A stretch of 49,320 nt of DNA from Mobilicoccus caccae (GTDB lineage Bacteria; Actinomycetota; Actinomycetes; Actinomycetales; Dermatophilaceae), in assembly GCF_030161635.1 (NCBI RefSeq), contig NZ_BSUO01000003.1, positions 1-49,320 of the forward strand, written 5' to 3'. The number at the start of each line of letters is the position of its first letter. The stretch's first letter is position 1. Positions 35,820-43,658 of this stretch are shown here, one piece after another. Both the position numbers and the translations under genes were made by a program. A model generated the notes under the pieces. It was given only the letters and a program-made list of their open reading frames with translations. It searched no databases and was not told the origin of the DNA.

Positions 35820-37025
35820 CTACCCGTTCTCGACGACCGGTTTCTGGTCGCGCAGGGTCGTGCCGTCCTCGAGAGTGACGTCGTAGGTCAGCTCCGGGGT
35901 GGTGTCGGAGTCGCCCGGCCACTCGGCGAGGAACGTGCCGTCGGTGACCTGCGCGGTCACGGCACGGTCGCCGTCGCGGACGGTGACGCTCGCCACGTCG
36001 GCGCCCGCCGACCCGGACACCGTCACCACGCTGCCGCCGCCCTCGGACACGCCGCCGCCCGAAGCGATGTCGCCGATCTCGCACGGGCCCAGCTCCGTCC
36101 TGGCGGTCAGGGGGTCGGGCACGTCGCGCTCGACCGTTCCGTCGCGGGAGGTGACGTCGTAGGTGACGACGGGTGACGGGGCGTTCGGCGCGGTCTCGGC
36201 GGAGGGCCACCACGCCACGAACCAGCCGTCGGCGACGGTCGCCCGCACCTCGCGTCCCTCCGACTTGACGGTGACGGCTGCCACCTCGGCACCGACACGT
36301 CCTTCGGCGAAGGAGTACGTGCCCTCCGGGCCGCTGGACATGCCGCCTCCGTTGCTCTCGATCTCGTTCGGGGCCAACGACGTCGGAGGCGGGGAGCCCT
36401 GCGTCGACAGACCCGCCGAGGAGCCGCGCACCTCAGAGGGCTTCGCGGCGTCGTAGAAGCACGTGGTCGTGCTGCCGTCGGACGAGGCCATCGCCAGGAA
36501 GAGGAAGTCACCGCGCCGCTCGGAGGCGACGGTGCGGAAGCTCTCCGGCGTCGCGGTCGGGCGGGTGGTGGGGTCCTCCCCGGTGCGACCGAGGGCCTCG
36601 GCGACGTTCTCCCGGCAGGCCGACTCGGCGGTGGCGAGGTCGGCACCGTCGACGGGCATCGGTCCGGCGGTCCAGGAGGCGTACGCCGGAGCATTGCCAC
36701 CCGGCCCACCCCACACCGTCATCACACCGACGAGGGCAGCGGCGGCCGCGGCCGGGATCGCCCACCGCACGGTGCTGCGCCTGGCCCGGCGACGTCCGAC
36801 GACGTGCGCCGCCTGGGAGCGGGTCAGCGTCGTCGGCACACTGTGCGGCACAGGGGTCGGGAGCGTCGTGCCGGTCGTGGCGGGCCGCCGGTCACGCTCG
36901 CCCGCGAGAAGTGAGGCGAGCAGTGCGTCCTTGCGGGAGGTCTGCTCGGCGGTGAGGTCGCGGTCGGCGGCGTCGAGGTCGCGCAGCGCCACGTCGAGGC
37001 GGTCGTCGTCCAGGTGGGTGGTCAT
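35820..37025 (-). CDS. Membrane anti-sigma-like protein with duplicated extracytoplasmic domain
   Basis: 401 residues. A cytoplasmic acidic N-terminus (residues 1-85, LDDDRLDVALRDLDAADRDL) likely holds the sigma factor. One membrane helix (about 88-106, WAIPAAAAAALVGVMTVWGG) is followed by a 290-residue outer part. Two copies of a roughly 60-residue beta-type unit end the protein: VAAVTVKSEGREVRATVADG...WFVAWWP and VASVTVRDGDRAVTAQVTDG...TFLAEWP. The ATG overlaps the sigma-factor stop (ATGA), so the two are translationally coupled as in ECF sigma/anti-sigma pairs. No ZAS zinc motif is seen. The identification rests on context and topology. Confidence 0.7.
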   Translation of the reverse strand: MTTHLDDDRLDVALRDLDAADRDLTAEQTSRKDALLASLLAGERDRRPATTGTTLPTPVPHSVPTTLTRSQAAHVVGRRRARRSTVRWAIPAAAAAALVGVMTVWGGPGGNAPAYASWTAGPMPVDGADLATAESACRENVAEALGRTGEDPTTRPTATPESFRTVASERRGDFLFLAMASSDGSTTTCFYDAAKPSEVRGSSAGLSTQGSPPPTSLAPNEIESNGGGMSSGPEGTYSFAEGRVGAEVAAVTVKSEGREVRATVADGWFVAWWPSAETAPNAPSPVVTYDVTSRDGTVERDVPDPLTARTELGPCEIGDIASGGGVSEGGGSVVTVSGSAGADVASVTVRDGDRAVTAQVTDGTFLAEWPGDSDTTPELTYDVTLEDGTTLRDQKPVVENG

Positions 37026-37624
37026 GAGATCTCCTCGAGCGAGACCGGCCGGAGCCGGGAAGTCATGGGCTGGGGTCGCCGGTCGGGGCCGGCGCCGTGC
37101 GCCTCGACATCGGTGCTGGTCAGCCCCTGTCTCAACGCGGCGCGGGCGCGGGACAGCCGGACCCGATAGGCGGCAGCGCTCACGCCGAGGACCTGACCCG
37201 CCCGCCGGGAGTCGAGGCCCTCGAACACGGCGAGTGCGAGGACCTCCTGTTCGACGTCGGACAGGCGTGACCAGGCGCGGGCCAGATCGACACGGGAGAT
37301 GGCCGCGTCGGCGCCGTCGGGTGTCACCGTGGCGGAGTCGACGTCGGCGAGCCGCACCCCGAGCGCGTCCCGCCGCCGGCGGGACCGGGCGTCGTTGAGC
37401 AGGCAGTTGCGGGCGATGCCGAACAACCACGCCCGGGCGTCGTCCAGGCCGGAGGGCAGGTCCTCCACCCGCCGCCAGGCGATGGTCATCGCCTCGGCGA
37501 CGACGTCCTCCGCGCCGGCGCCGTCCGGATGGAGGCGCCGTTGCACGTACCTGAGGAGGTCGTCGTAGCCGGCCGCGTAGGCGCTGGTGTAGGCGGCGAG
37601 TCGATCCTGCGTCGTTCCGTTCAC
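37022..37624 (-). CDS. ECF-type RNA polymerase sigma factor
   Basis: 200-residue sigma-70-family factor. Region 2 (about 10-90) contains AAGYDDLLRYVQRRL, AEDVVAEAMTIAWRRVEDLP and ARAWLFGIARNCLLNDARSRRRR. Region 4 (about 115-170) contains SRLSDVEQEVLALAVFEGLDSRRAGQVLGVSAAAYRVRLSRARAAL. The GTG at 37624 has AGGAG 5 nt upstream. It is cotranscribed with the downstream membrane protein, which probably sequesters it until an envelope signal. Targets and trigger are unknown. The frame is intact. Confidence 0.9.
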   Translation of the reverse strand: MNGTTQDRLAAYTSAYAAGYDDLLRYVQRRLHPDGAGAEDVVAEAMTIAWRRVEDLPSGLDDARAWLFGIARNCLLNDARSRRRRDALGVRLADVDSATVTPDGADAAISRVDLARAWSRLSDVEQEVLALAVFEGLDSRRAGQVLGVSAAAYRVRLSRARAALRQGLTSTDVEAHGAGPDRRPQPMTSRLRPVSLEEIS

Positions 37625-37730
37625 ACCTACTCCTGTCCGGCACGGCCGGGGTGCAACAGGCCGGATCGAGGACCCGCCGTGATGGGTGGCGCCTCAGCCG
37701 GGGAAGGGAGGACATCATCCTCCCCCGAGG

Positions 37731-38926
37731 TCAGCGTGGAGGGGTGAGCTGGAGGAGTCGGCCCGACGGGCCGTCGGTGAGCAGCCAGATCGACCCGTCC
37801 GGGCCTTCTTCCACCTCACGCACCCGCGTGCCCATGTCCCACTCGTCCGCCTTCTCGGCGGTCGTGCCCTCGAGGTCGATCCGCGCGAGCGCCTGGCCCG
37901 ACAGCCCGCCGACGAACGCGTCGCCCTGCCACTGCGGAAAGGCCTCGCCGGCGTAGATCATGAGGTTGGCCGGCGAGATCGACGGATCCCAGAACGCCGC
38001 GGGCGCCTCGACGTCGGGCCGTTCGGTGTGCGACCGGATCTTCCGACCGTCGTAGTGGTCGCCCTCGGAGGTCTCGGGCCAGCCGTAGTCGACACCCGGC
38101 TCGATGAGGTTGAGCTCGTCGCCACCCCGCGGGCCCATCTCCGAGGACCACAGGTTGCCCGCGCCGTCGAACGCGATCCCGAGCGGGTTGCGGTGGCCGT
38201 AACTCCACACCGTCGCGGCCGTGTTGTGCTGGTCGACGAACGGGTTGTCGTCGACGTGACCACCGTCGAGGGTGAGGCGCAGGATCTTGCCGAGGTTGGA
38301 CTGGAGGTCCTGGGCCGGGGTCATCTCCTGCCGGTCCCCGGAGGCGACGAACAGGTTCTCGCCGTCCGGACTCACGGCCAGGCGCAGGGCGAAGTGCCCG
38401 CTGCCGCCCGCCGGGTCCTGCTCCCAGATGGTCTTCAGTCCCTCCAGGCGGGGCTTGTCCGCCAACGACAACGTGGCCCGGCCGACGACGCCACGGGACT
38501 GGCCCTCGTCCGCGGCCTGGACCCAACTGAGGAACACGGTCCCGTCCTCGGAGAACGTCGGGCCGAGGGCGATGTCGCTCAGGCCCCCTGACCGGCGTCG
38601 ACGACCTCGATGCCGTCGAGCCCCTCGACGGCCTCCGTCGCCCCCGAGGTGGTGTCGACGACGAGCAGACGCCCGCCCTTCTCGGTGACCAGGCCCCGCC
38701 CGTCGGGCAGGAACGTCATCGCCCACGGACTGTCCAGGGTGGCGACCTCGCGCGTGGCGAACGGCTGCCCGTCCCGCACGGTGCCGGCCGGTACCTCGGC
38801 CGACCTGGTGGGTGGCGGTGCGGTGCCGCCGGTGCCGCCTGGGCCCCCGGGGGTGCTCGGCTGGGTCGTGGTGCAGGCGGCGAGCAGGACCGCGGCGGCT
38901 ACGGGCAGGAGTCGTCGGGCGTCCAT
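37731..38926 (-). CDS. PQQ-dependent soluble aldose sugar dehydrogenase-like lipoprotein (frameshifted)
   Basis: 398 residues (corrected). A lipoprotein signal, LLPVAAAVLLAACTTT (Cys near residue 18), and a Thr/Pro/Gly-rich linker precede a six-bladed beta-propeller of the glucose/sorbosone dehydrogenase family: LDSPWAMTFLPDGRGLVTEKGGRL, GGLSDIALGPTFSEDGTVF, SYGHRNPLGIAFDGAGNLWSSEMGPRGGDELNLI, GVDYGWPETSEG and ANLMIYAGEAFPQWQGDAFVGGL. The GHRNP and GPRGGDE motifs bind PQQ/Ca in relatives. One base is missing in the plus-strand C run at 38584-38588; the first frame ends at VVDAGQGA, and restoring the base gives DAGQGGLSDI. It would oxidise sugars outside the membrane. Confidence 0.8.
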
Positions 38927-39098
38927 GAGTAGACCCTACGGGTGTCGGCCTCCGACGTCCGGCCGTGCGCGGCCCCGCGTGTCCTCGCCCGGCCGGTGAG
39001 TATCCCGACGAGACAGGCGAATCGGGCGGTGCGGGCGGCGACCGAGGCAGAGCGTGTGCATGCCGGGAGACCGTGGGCGACCGGCCTACGGTGGGGTC

Positions 39099-39281
39099 AT
39101 GGCCGAGACGACCGAACCCTGCCTCAACTGCGGGACCCCGATGCGCTGGGAGACCTCCCACGAACGCTGCGACGGCTGCGGATGGATCATCCCGTGCTGT
39201 GAAGGTGCGCCGTGCCCGCCCGCCGCTACGCCGGCTCCCGCCTCGCCCGAGCGTGCGGACGTCGATACGGTCGAGGCATGA
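39099..39281 (+). CDS. Small zinc-ribbon protein
   Basis: 60 residues from the ATG at 39099. Two CxxC-type knuckles are visible, CLNCGTPMRWETSHERCDGCGW, followed by a CCEGAPC cluster and a Pro/Ala-rich tail. It probably binds one zinc. The stop overlaps the lactonase start (ATGA), so the two are cotranscribed. There is no clear ribosome site and no function is recognised. The Cys spacing and coupling to the next gene support a real gene. Confidence 0.65.
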   Translation: MAETTEPCLNCGTPMRWETSHERCDGCGWIIPCCEGAPCPPAATPAPASPERADVDTVEA

Positions 39282-40282
39282 CTTCGCTCGTTCTCGTCGC
39301 CAATGCCGGAGACGGCACCATCACCTCGCTGCGTCTGCACCCCGGCGACGACCCGCGTCTCGAGACGCTGACGACGACCCGGGTCGGCGACGGATGCGGC
39401 ACGCTCGCCGTCGACCCCGAGAACGCCCTGGTCTACGCCGCGACCAAGGAGCCTTCCGTGGTCACGCTGCGCGTGGATCGCGAATCGGGGGCCCTCACCG
39501 AGATCGCCCGCACGCAGATCGAGGAGACCCTCGCCTACATCTCCCTCGGGCGCGGCGGCTCGATCGTGCTCGGCGCCTCCTACGACGGGGCGTGCGCGAT
39601 GACGTGGCCCGTCGCGGACGGTGTTCTCGGCGAACGTGTCTCACGCGTGGAGCACGCGAACGCCCACTGCGTCCTGCCCGTGGGTGAGCACGTGTACGTC
39701 GTGGCCCTCGGTGACGACGAGATCGGCCAGTACCGCCTCGGAGCCGACGGCGAGCTCGTCGCCCTCGACCCCGCCACCGCCTCCGCGCCGCAGGGCTCCG
39801 GGCCGCGCCACCTCGTGGTCGACGGCACGAACGCCTACGCGGTGACCGAGTTCTCCGCGGAGGCGATCCGCTACGACGTCGCCGGCGACGGAACGCTCAC
39901 CCGCGGTGAGGCCGTCCGCATCGACGACCCCGCAGCCGGCCTGGGGCACAGCGACATCGACGCCGACCCCGCCAAGGAGCACCTGCGCTGGGGCGCGGAG
40001 GTCCGGCGCGTCGGACCGTGGCTGCTCTGCTCGGAGCGCACCGCCTCGACGATCGCCACCGTGCGGGTCGGGGACGACGGCCACCTCGGGGAGGTCGTCG
40101 CCGTCACCCCCACCGAGAAGCAGCCGCGCGCCTTCGGCATCACCCCCGACGGCCGGCACGTCGTGGCCGTGGGCGAGAAGTCGCCCCACGCCGCGCTGTC
40201 GCGGATCGAGGACGACGGATCGCTGACCCTGCTCGGCCGCGCCGACGTCGGTCAGACCGCCCGCTGGGTGTCCTTCATCTGA
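39278..40282 (+). CDS. pgl: 6-phosphogluconolactonase-like seven-bladed lactonase
   Basis: 334-residue lactonase-family (YbhE/Pfam Lactonase) beta-propeller, which hydrolyses 6-phosphogluconolactone in the pentose-phosphate route in characterised members. Typical repeats are LVLVANAGDGTITSLRLH, CGTLAVDPENALVYAATKEPSVVTLRVD, NAHCVLPVGEHVYVVALGDDEIGQYRL, GSGPRHLVVDGTNAYAVTE and EKQPRAFGITPDGRHVVAVGEKS. The P-R-H and R-A-F blade motifs match lactonases. A distinct bacterial-type pgl could exist elsewhere, so the exact substrate is not certain. It ends 36 nt before a strong terminator. Confidence 0.8.
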   Translation: MTSLVLVANAGDGTITSLRLHPGDDPRLETLTTTRVGDGCGTLAVDPENALVYAATKEPSVVTLRVDRESGALTEIARTQIEETLAYISLGRGGSIVLGASYDGACAMTWPVADGVLGERVSRVEHANAHCVLPVGEHVYVVALGDDEIGQYRLGADGELVALDPATASAPQGSGPRHLVVDGTNAYAVTEFSAEAIRYDVAGDGTLTRGEAVRIDDPAAGLGHSDIDADPAKEHLRWGAEVRRVGPWLLCSERTASTIATVRVGDDGHLGEVVAVTPTEKQPRAFGITPDGRHVVAVGEKSPHAALSRIEDDGSLTLLGRADVGQTARWVSFI

Positions 40283-40318
40283 GTCCGCGGGGTCTCCGCC
40301 GACGGAACCCGGCAGATT

Positions 40319-40363
40319 CGCCGACACCGGCAGGAACCACGTCCTGCCGGTGTCGGCGTTTCT
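40319..40363 (+). terminator. Rho-independent terminator of the lactonase gene
   Basis: A 17-bp perfect stem (40319-40335 with 40342-40358; left arm CGCCGACACCGGCAGGA), 6-nt loop, then GTTTCTCTG. It sits 36 nt after the pgl stop. It may also insulate the convergent gene ending at 40384. Confidence 0.85.
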
Positions 40364-40383
40364 CTGTCCTGCGGTGGGCGCGC

Positions 40384-40617
40384 TCAGGCGTCGGTGTCGG
40401 TGTCCCCACCGGTGAGTCCGCCGAGCACGTCGCCGGAATCGGTGCCGGTCACGTGGCCGCCGATGACGCCGTCGGCGCCCTCCTCGACGGTCGGGGCGTC
40501 GGACATGACGACGCCGGTGTCACCCGTGGAGCCGGTGCCGGTCTGGCTGGCGCCCTCCTCGGCCATCTGGGATTCGGGGTTGTTGCGCGGGTCGATCTCG
40601 GGGGTCTGGTCGCTCAC
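40384..40617 (-). CDS. Small acidic disordered protein
   Basis: 77 residues with no hydrophobic core: MSDQTPEIDPRNNPESQMAE, then Gly/Thr/Asp-rich repeats such as TGTGSTGDTG and GGLTGGDTDTDA. The GTG at 40617 has GGGAG 6 nt upstream, good support for a real gene. No family is recognised. It is convergent with the lactonase gene. Confidence 0.6.
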   Translation of the reverse strand: MSDQTPEIDPRNNPESQMAEEGASQTGTGSTGDTGVVMSDAPTVEEGADGVIGGHVTGTDSGDVLGGLTGGDTDTDA

Positions 40618-40801
40618 GATCCACTCCCTTTCGTCGGTTCGGGGTGGCGCCCCGCCGGCGTCCGCGCGATGCGGGGCCCGGCGCGTGCGCCCGGTACGTC
40701 CTCACCCTGACACGACGACACCCCCTGGACCACACGGAGGGTCGACACGCCCGCTGTCGCCCCCAGGCCGGCCTTCGGGTGCCTCTTTCGCCGGGGTTGA
40801 T

Positions 40802-40930
40802 CGAACCGAAGAACAACACCGACAACATAGACCCCGGCCGTCGCGCTTCCGTCGTGGCATTCCTGCAGGTCACGGGCCTGAGCCTCGACGAGGCGTGACG
40901 CCGATGTTGTCGATGTCGTTCTTCGGTCGG
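40802..40930. repeat. Inverted repeat of about 27 nt flanking a 75-nt centre
   Basis: Bases 40802-40828 (CGAACCGAAGAACAACACCG and on to ACAACAT) match the reverse complement of 40904-40930 at about 22-23 of 27 positions. Read outward, each arm begins an ATG frame of the same kind (MLS...FFG). The repeat occupies a 332-nt stretch (40618-40949) with no gene I can support. It may be a MITE/IS remnant or a large hairpin. Confidence 0.5.
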
Positions 40931-40949
40931 GTGAAGGCCGGGACCGTGT

Positions 40950-41560
40950 CTACATGTCGGCGAGCATGTCCTTCATCTGCGTGATCTCGGCCTCCTGGCT
41001 GTCGATGATCTGCTGCGCGAGGGCCTGCACGTCGGGGTTCTGCCCACCCCGCAGGACGTCCTGCGACATCGTGACCGCGCCCTCGTGGTGGGGGATCATG
41101 GCCTTGAGGAAGGCCCGGTCGAACTCTTTGCCCGACATCCCGCGCAGTTCGGCCATGACCTGTTGATGGGTCTTGCCGTTCATGAGCATGGATTCGTCGT
41201 GTTCGTGCCCGTGGTCGCTCGACTCCACGGGCTCCCCCAGGCCTGAAGCCACGTCGTCATCTGCTCGATCTCCGGGCCCTGCGCCTGCTCGATGGTGGCC
41301 GCGAGGTCCTTGACCTCCTGGCTCTCCGCGCGCTGCGGGGCCAACTGCGACATCTCGATCGCCCCCTGGTGATGGACGATCATCATCTGGGTGAACATCG
41401 TGTCGGCGTCGTTGTGGGGGACGGGGTCGGAGTGCACGATCGCCGTAGGGGTCTGCGCCGGCGGGTTCTGACCCGGGGTGGGTGAGCCGTCCTGCCCTCC
41501 GCAGGCGGTCAGGGCCAGGGCCGAGAGCGCTGCTGTGGCGAGAGTCAGGTTGCGGGACAT
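40950..41560 (-). CDS. DUF305 lipoprotein (frameshifted)
   Basis: 203 residues (corrected). The lipoprotein signal LATAALSALALTACGGQ is followed by two ferritin-like DUF305 units: FTQMMIVHHQGAIEMSQLA and FLKAMIPHHEGAVTMSQDVL, with HHxGA motifs in each and a His/Glu-rich connection (SSDHGHEHDES). The frame breaks at the plus-strand CCCCC run at about 41236-41240; restoring one base gives LQAWGEPVESSDHG. DUF305 proteins are often near copper or metal-stress genes, and the motif suggests metal binding in the envelope. The start at 41558-41560 has GGAG just upstream. Confidence 0.85.
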
Positions 41561-41634
41561 GGAAACTCCTCGATCTCAGGGGTCTTCATTCTGACAGCGA
41601 CGGGCAGTCGGGTGTGAGGGGAGGCTCGGGTGTG

Positions 41635-42009
41635 TCACTGCCCCCGGAGTCGGTCGAGCCGACGACGATCGCGCTTGGTCGGCCGCCCCGCCCCGCGCTC
41701 GCGCAACGCGACCGGTGCCGGACGCTCCTCCCGCGGCGGGGGAGGAGGTGACTCGTCGAGATAGGCCTCGGCGGCGATCGGAGCGCCGACGCGCTTGCTC
41801 AGCAGTTTCTGCACGACGAGGATCCGCGGTCTGGGTCCGCCGGTGACCGTCACCCGCATCCCGGGCCGGACGGGTGCGGAGGGCTTGACGCCCGCCCCGT
41901 CGACGCGCACGTGGCCGGCCTTGACGGCCGCCGTGGCGAGGGACCGGCTCTTGAACATGCGCACCGACCACAGCCAGACGTCGATGCGCACGCTCGCCGG
42001 ATCGTTCAT
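41635..42009 (-). CDS. S4-domain RNA-binding protein (Hsp15-like)
   Basis: 124 residues. The S4 domain (residues 8-70) contains RIDVWLWSVRMFKSRSLATAAVKAGHVRVDGAGVKPSAPVRPGMRV, closely matching Hsp15 (HslR), which rescues stalled 50S subunits carrying nascent chains in E. coli. The C-terminus is a basic tail with a polyproline stretch SPPPPPREERP and KRDRRRLDRLRGQ for RNA contact. The start at 42007-42009 was chosen as the first codon of the conserved domain. It is intact and single. Confidence 0.9.
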   Translation of the reverse strand: MNDPASVRIDVWLWSVRMFKSRSLATAAVKAGHVRVDGAGVKPSAPVRPGMRVTVTGGPRPRILVVQKLLSKRVGAPIAAEAYLDESPPPPPREERPAPVALRERGAGRPTKRDRRRLDRLRGQ

Positions 42010-42072
42010 CCCGCCAGGGTAGGGCGTGGCCGCGCGGAACCGGTGCGTGACAGGGCTGGACGCACACGGCGG

Positions 42073-42088
42073 GTAAGGCTAGCCTTAC
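42073..42088. promoter_or_regulatory. Iron-box-like palindrome (DtxR/IdeR type)
   Basis: GTAAGGCTAGCCTTAC is a perfect 16-nt palindrome close to the TTAGGTTAGGCTAACCTAA class of DtxR/IdeR boxes. A possible promoter, TGGACG (42057-42062), 17-nt spacer, TAGCCT (42080-42085), would place it over the -10, so iron-loaded repressor would block a plus-strand transcript starting near 42092. Confidence 0.55.
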
Positions 42089-42091
42089 TCA

Positions 42092-42172
42092 CGTCGAAGC
42101 AAGGGTTCGCCACGACCGGGGCGCATCGACATCCGGCTTGAGTCACCGGGTGTCGAGGCGCCCCGGTTTTTT
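42092..42172 (+). ncRNA. Candidate iron-regulated small RNA ending in a strong terminator
   Basis: There is no ORF between the iron-box promoter and the hairpin at 42115-42172. The hairpin is large: ACCGGGGCGC, TCGACA and CCGG on the left pair with CCGG, TGTCGA and GCGCCCCGGT on the right, followed by six T (42167-42172). No plus-strand gene lies upstream for it to terminate; the nearest, pgl, already has its own terminator. A transcript of about 80 nt is therefore predicted. The alternative is an insulating terminator in front of the cstB promoter. Confidence 0.4.
42115..42172 (+). terminator. Very strong Rho-independent terminator
   Basis: About 20 bp of nested pairing (10 + 6 + 4 bp with single mismatches) around loop CTTGAGTCA, then TTTTTT. 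It is directed to the plus strand only, because the opposite strand lacks a T-run. It lies 38 nt upstream of the cstB operator. Confidence 0.85.
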
Positions 42173-42210
42173 CGTCGTGCTCGAGGCTTGTCGGCTGCTG
42201 CCGTTGCATG

Positions 42211-42240
42211 TACCCCCAGGGGTATATACGGTAGGGGGTA
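42211..42240. promoter_or_regulatory. CstR-like operator, site 3, with an extra half-site
   Basis: TACCCCCAGGGGTA (42211-42224) is identical to sites 1 and 2, and a further half-site GGGGGTA follows at 42234-42240. It overlaps a TATATACGGTA stretch likely to hold the -10 of the cstB operon promoter; the -35 is unclear (TTGCAT at 42204-42209 is one option). Confidence 0.75.
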
Positions 42241-42276
42241 TCCAAGGACCACTCCTCCGGAAGGGATCTCCTCGCC

Positions 42277-43623
42277 ATGCCCGTCATCCGCACCATCGAG
42301 ACGCCCTCCCTCGGCGACCGCAGCTACCTCGTCCACGACGGAGAGGTGGCGTTCGTCGTGGACCCGCAGCGAGACTTCGACCGCGTGCTCGACCTCGTCG
42401 AGGCCGAGGGCGTCCGTGTCGAGGCGATCTTCGAGACCCACATCCACAACGACTACGTCACCGGCGGGTACGCCCTGGCCCAGCACCTCGGCGTCGACTA
42501 CTACGTCAACGCCGAGGACGACGTGAGCTTCGAGCGGACCCCCATCCGCGACGACGAGACCGTGACGGTCGGATCGATGACGGTGCGAGCTCTGGCGACC
42601 CCCGGTCACACCTTCACGCACCTGTCCTACGCGCTCGAGGGCGACGAACCCGTCGTGTTCACCGGCGGCTCGCTGCTGTTCGGCGCCACCGGCCGCCCCG
42701 ACCTGCTGGGCCCCGAGCACACCGACGCCCTCGCCCACCACCAGCACGCCTCGGCCCACCGGCTCGCCTCCGAGCTCCCCGACGAGGCGCAGGTCATGCC
42801 GACCCACGGCTTCGGCTCGTTCTGCGCGCCGTCCAGCGAAGGCGCCGCCGACGACTCCACCATCGGCAAGGAGAAGCGCGAGAACCCGGCGCTGACCAAG
42901 GACGAGGCCGCCTACGTCGAGGAGATCGTCTCCGGGCTCGAGGAGTTCCCCGCCTACTACGCCCACATGGGCCCGGCCAACGCCGACGGCCCCGGCGCCC
43001 CGGACCTGTCGCCCCCGGAGAAGGCCGACGCCGCCGAGCTGCGTCGCCGGCTCGAAGCGGGCGAATGGCTCGTGGACCTGCGCAACCGCACCGCGTTCGC
43101 CGCCGGGCACGCGCCCGGGTCGTTCAACTTCGGCATCGACGGGCAGTTCATCACCTACCTCGGCTGGCTCATCCCCTGGGGGACGCCGGTCACGCTGCTC
43201 GGCGACAGCCAGGAGCAGGTCGACGAGGCCCAGCGCGACATGGTGCGCATCGGCATCGAGCGTCCCGCGGCCATGGCGACCGGCAGCCCGCACGACTGGA
43301 CCGACGGCGAGCTCGCGAGCTACCCGACGGCGACGTTCGGCGACCTCGCCCAGGTGCGCCACCACCGCCAGGTGACGGTGCTCGACGTGCGCCGCCCGGC
43401 CGAGTACGCCGTCGGGCACATCGAGGACGCCGTCAACATCCCCATCCACGACATCGTCACCCGCATCGACGAGGTGCCCTCCGGTGAGGTCTGGGTGCAT
43501 TGCGCCGGCGGCTACCGGGCCTCGGTGGCGGCCTCGATCGTCGCCGCCTCGGGCACGAAGGTCGTCGCCGTCGACGACTCCTTCGACAACGCTCGCGAGG
43601 CCGGACTGCCCATCACCGACTGA
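42277..43623 (+). CDS. cstB: Persulfide dioxygenase-sulfurtransferase, CstB-like
   Basis: 448 residues, the three-domain CstB layout. Residues 1-245 are a metallo-beta-lactamase persulfide dioxygenase with FETHIHNDYVTGG, TPGHTFTHLSY and MPTHGFGSFC (Cys183, comparable to a conserved CstB Cys). Residues 250-330 are a rhodanese-like domain without catalytic Cys (WLVDLRNRTAFAAGHAPGSF). Residues 355-448 are an active rhodanese with VLDVRRPAEYAVG and Cys409 in VHCAGGYRAS. It oxidises low-molecular-weight persulfides and transfers sulfane sulfur to give thiosulfate in S. aureus. The operator upstream and the rhodanese and TauE genes downstream match a cst operon. The gene is intact. Confidence 0.9.
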   Translation: MPVIRTIETPSLGDRSYLVHDGEVAFVVDPQRDFDRVLDLVEAEGVRVEAIFETHIHNDYVTGGYALAQHLGVDYYVNAEDDVSFERTPIRDDETVTVGSMTVRALATPGHTFTHLSYALEGDEPVVFTGGSLLFGATGRPDLLGPEHTDALAHHQHASAHRLASELPDEAQVMPTHGFGSFCAPSSEGAADDSTIGKEKRENPALTKDEAAYVEEIVSGLEEFPAYYAHMGPANADGPGAPDLSPPEKADAAELRRRLEAGEWLVDLRNRTAFAAGHAPGSFNFGIDGQFITYLGWLIPWGTPVTLLGDSQEQVDEAQRDMVRIGIERPAAMATGSPHDWTDGELASYPTATFGDLAQVRHHRQVTVLDVRRPAEYAVGHIEDAVNIPIHDIVTRIDEVPSGEVWVHCAGGYRASVAASIVAASGTKVVAVDDSFDNAREAGLPITD

Positions 43624-43658
43624 CCACCACCTCCCCTCTACCGCAGGAGATCCCCATC

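Noticed and set aside
42085..43500. A 471-codon minus-strand frame opposite cstB
   Set aside because: Shadow of a gene with clear catalytic motifs; it also crosses the operator and terminator region.
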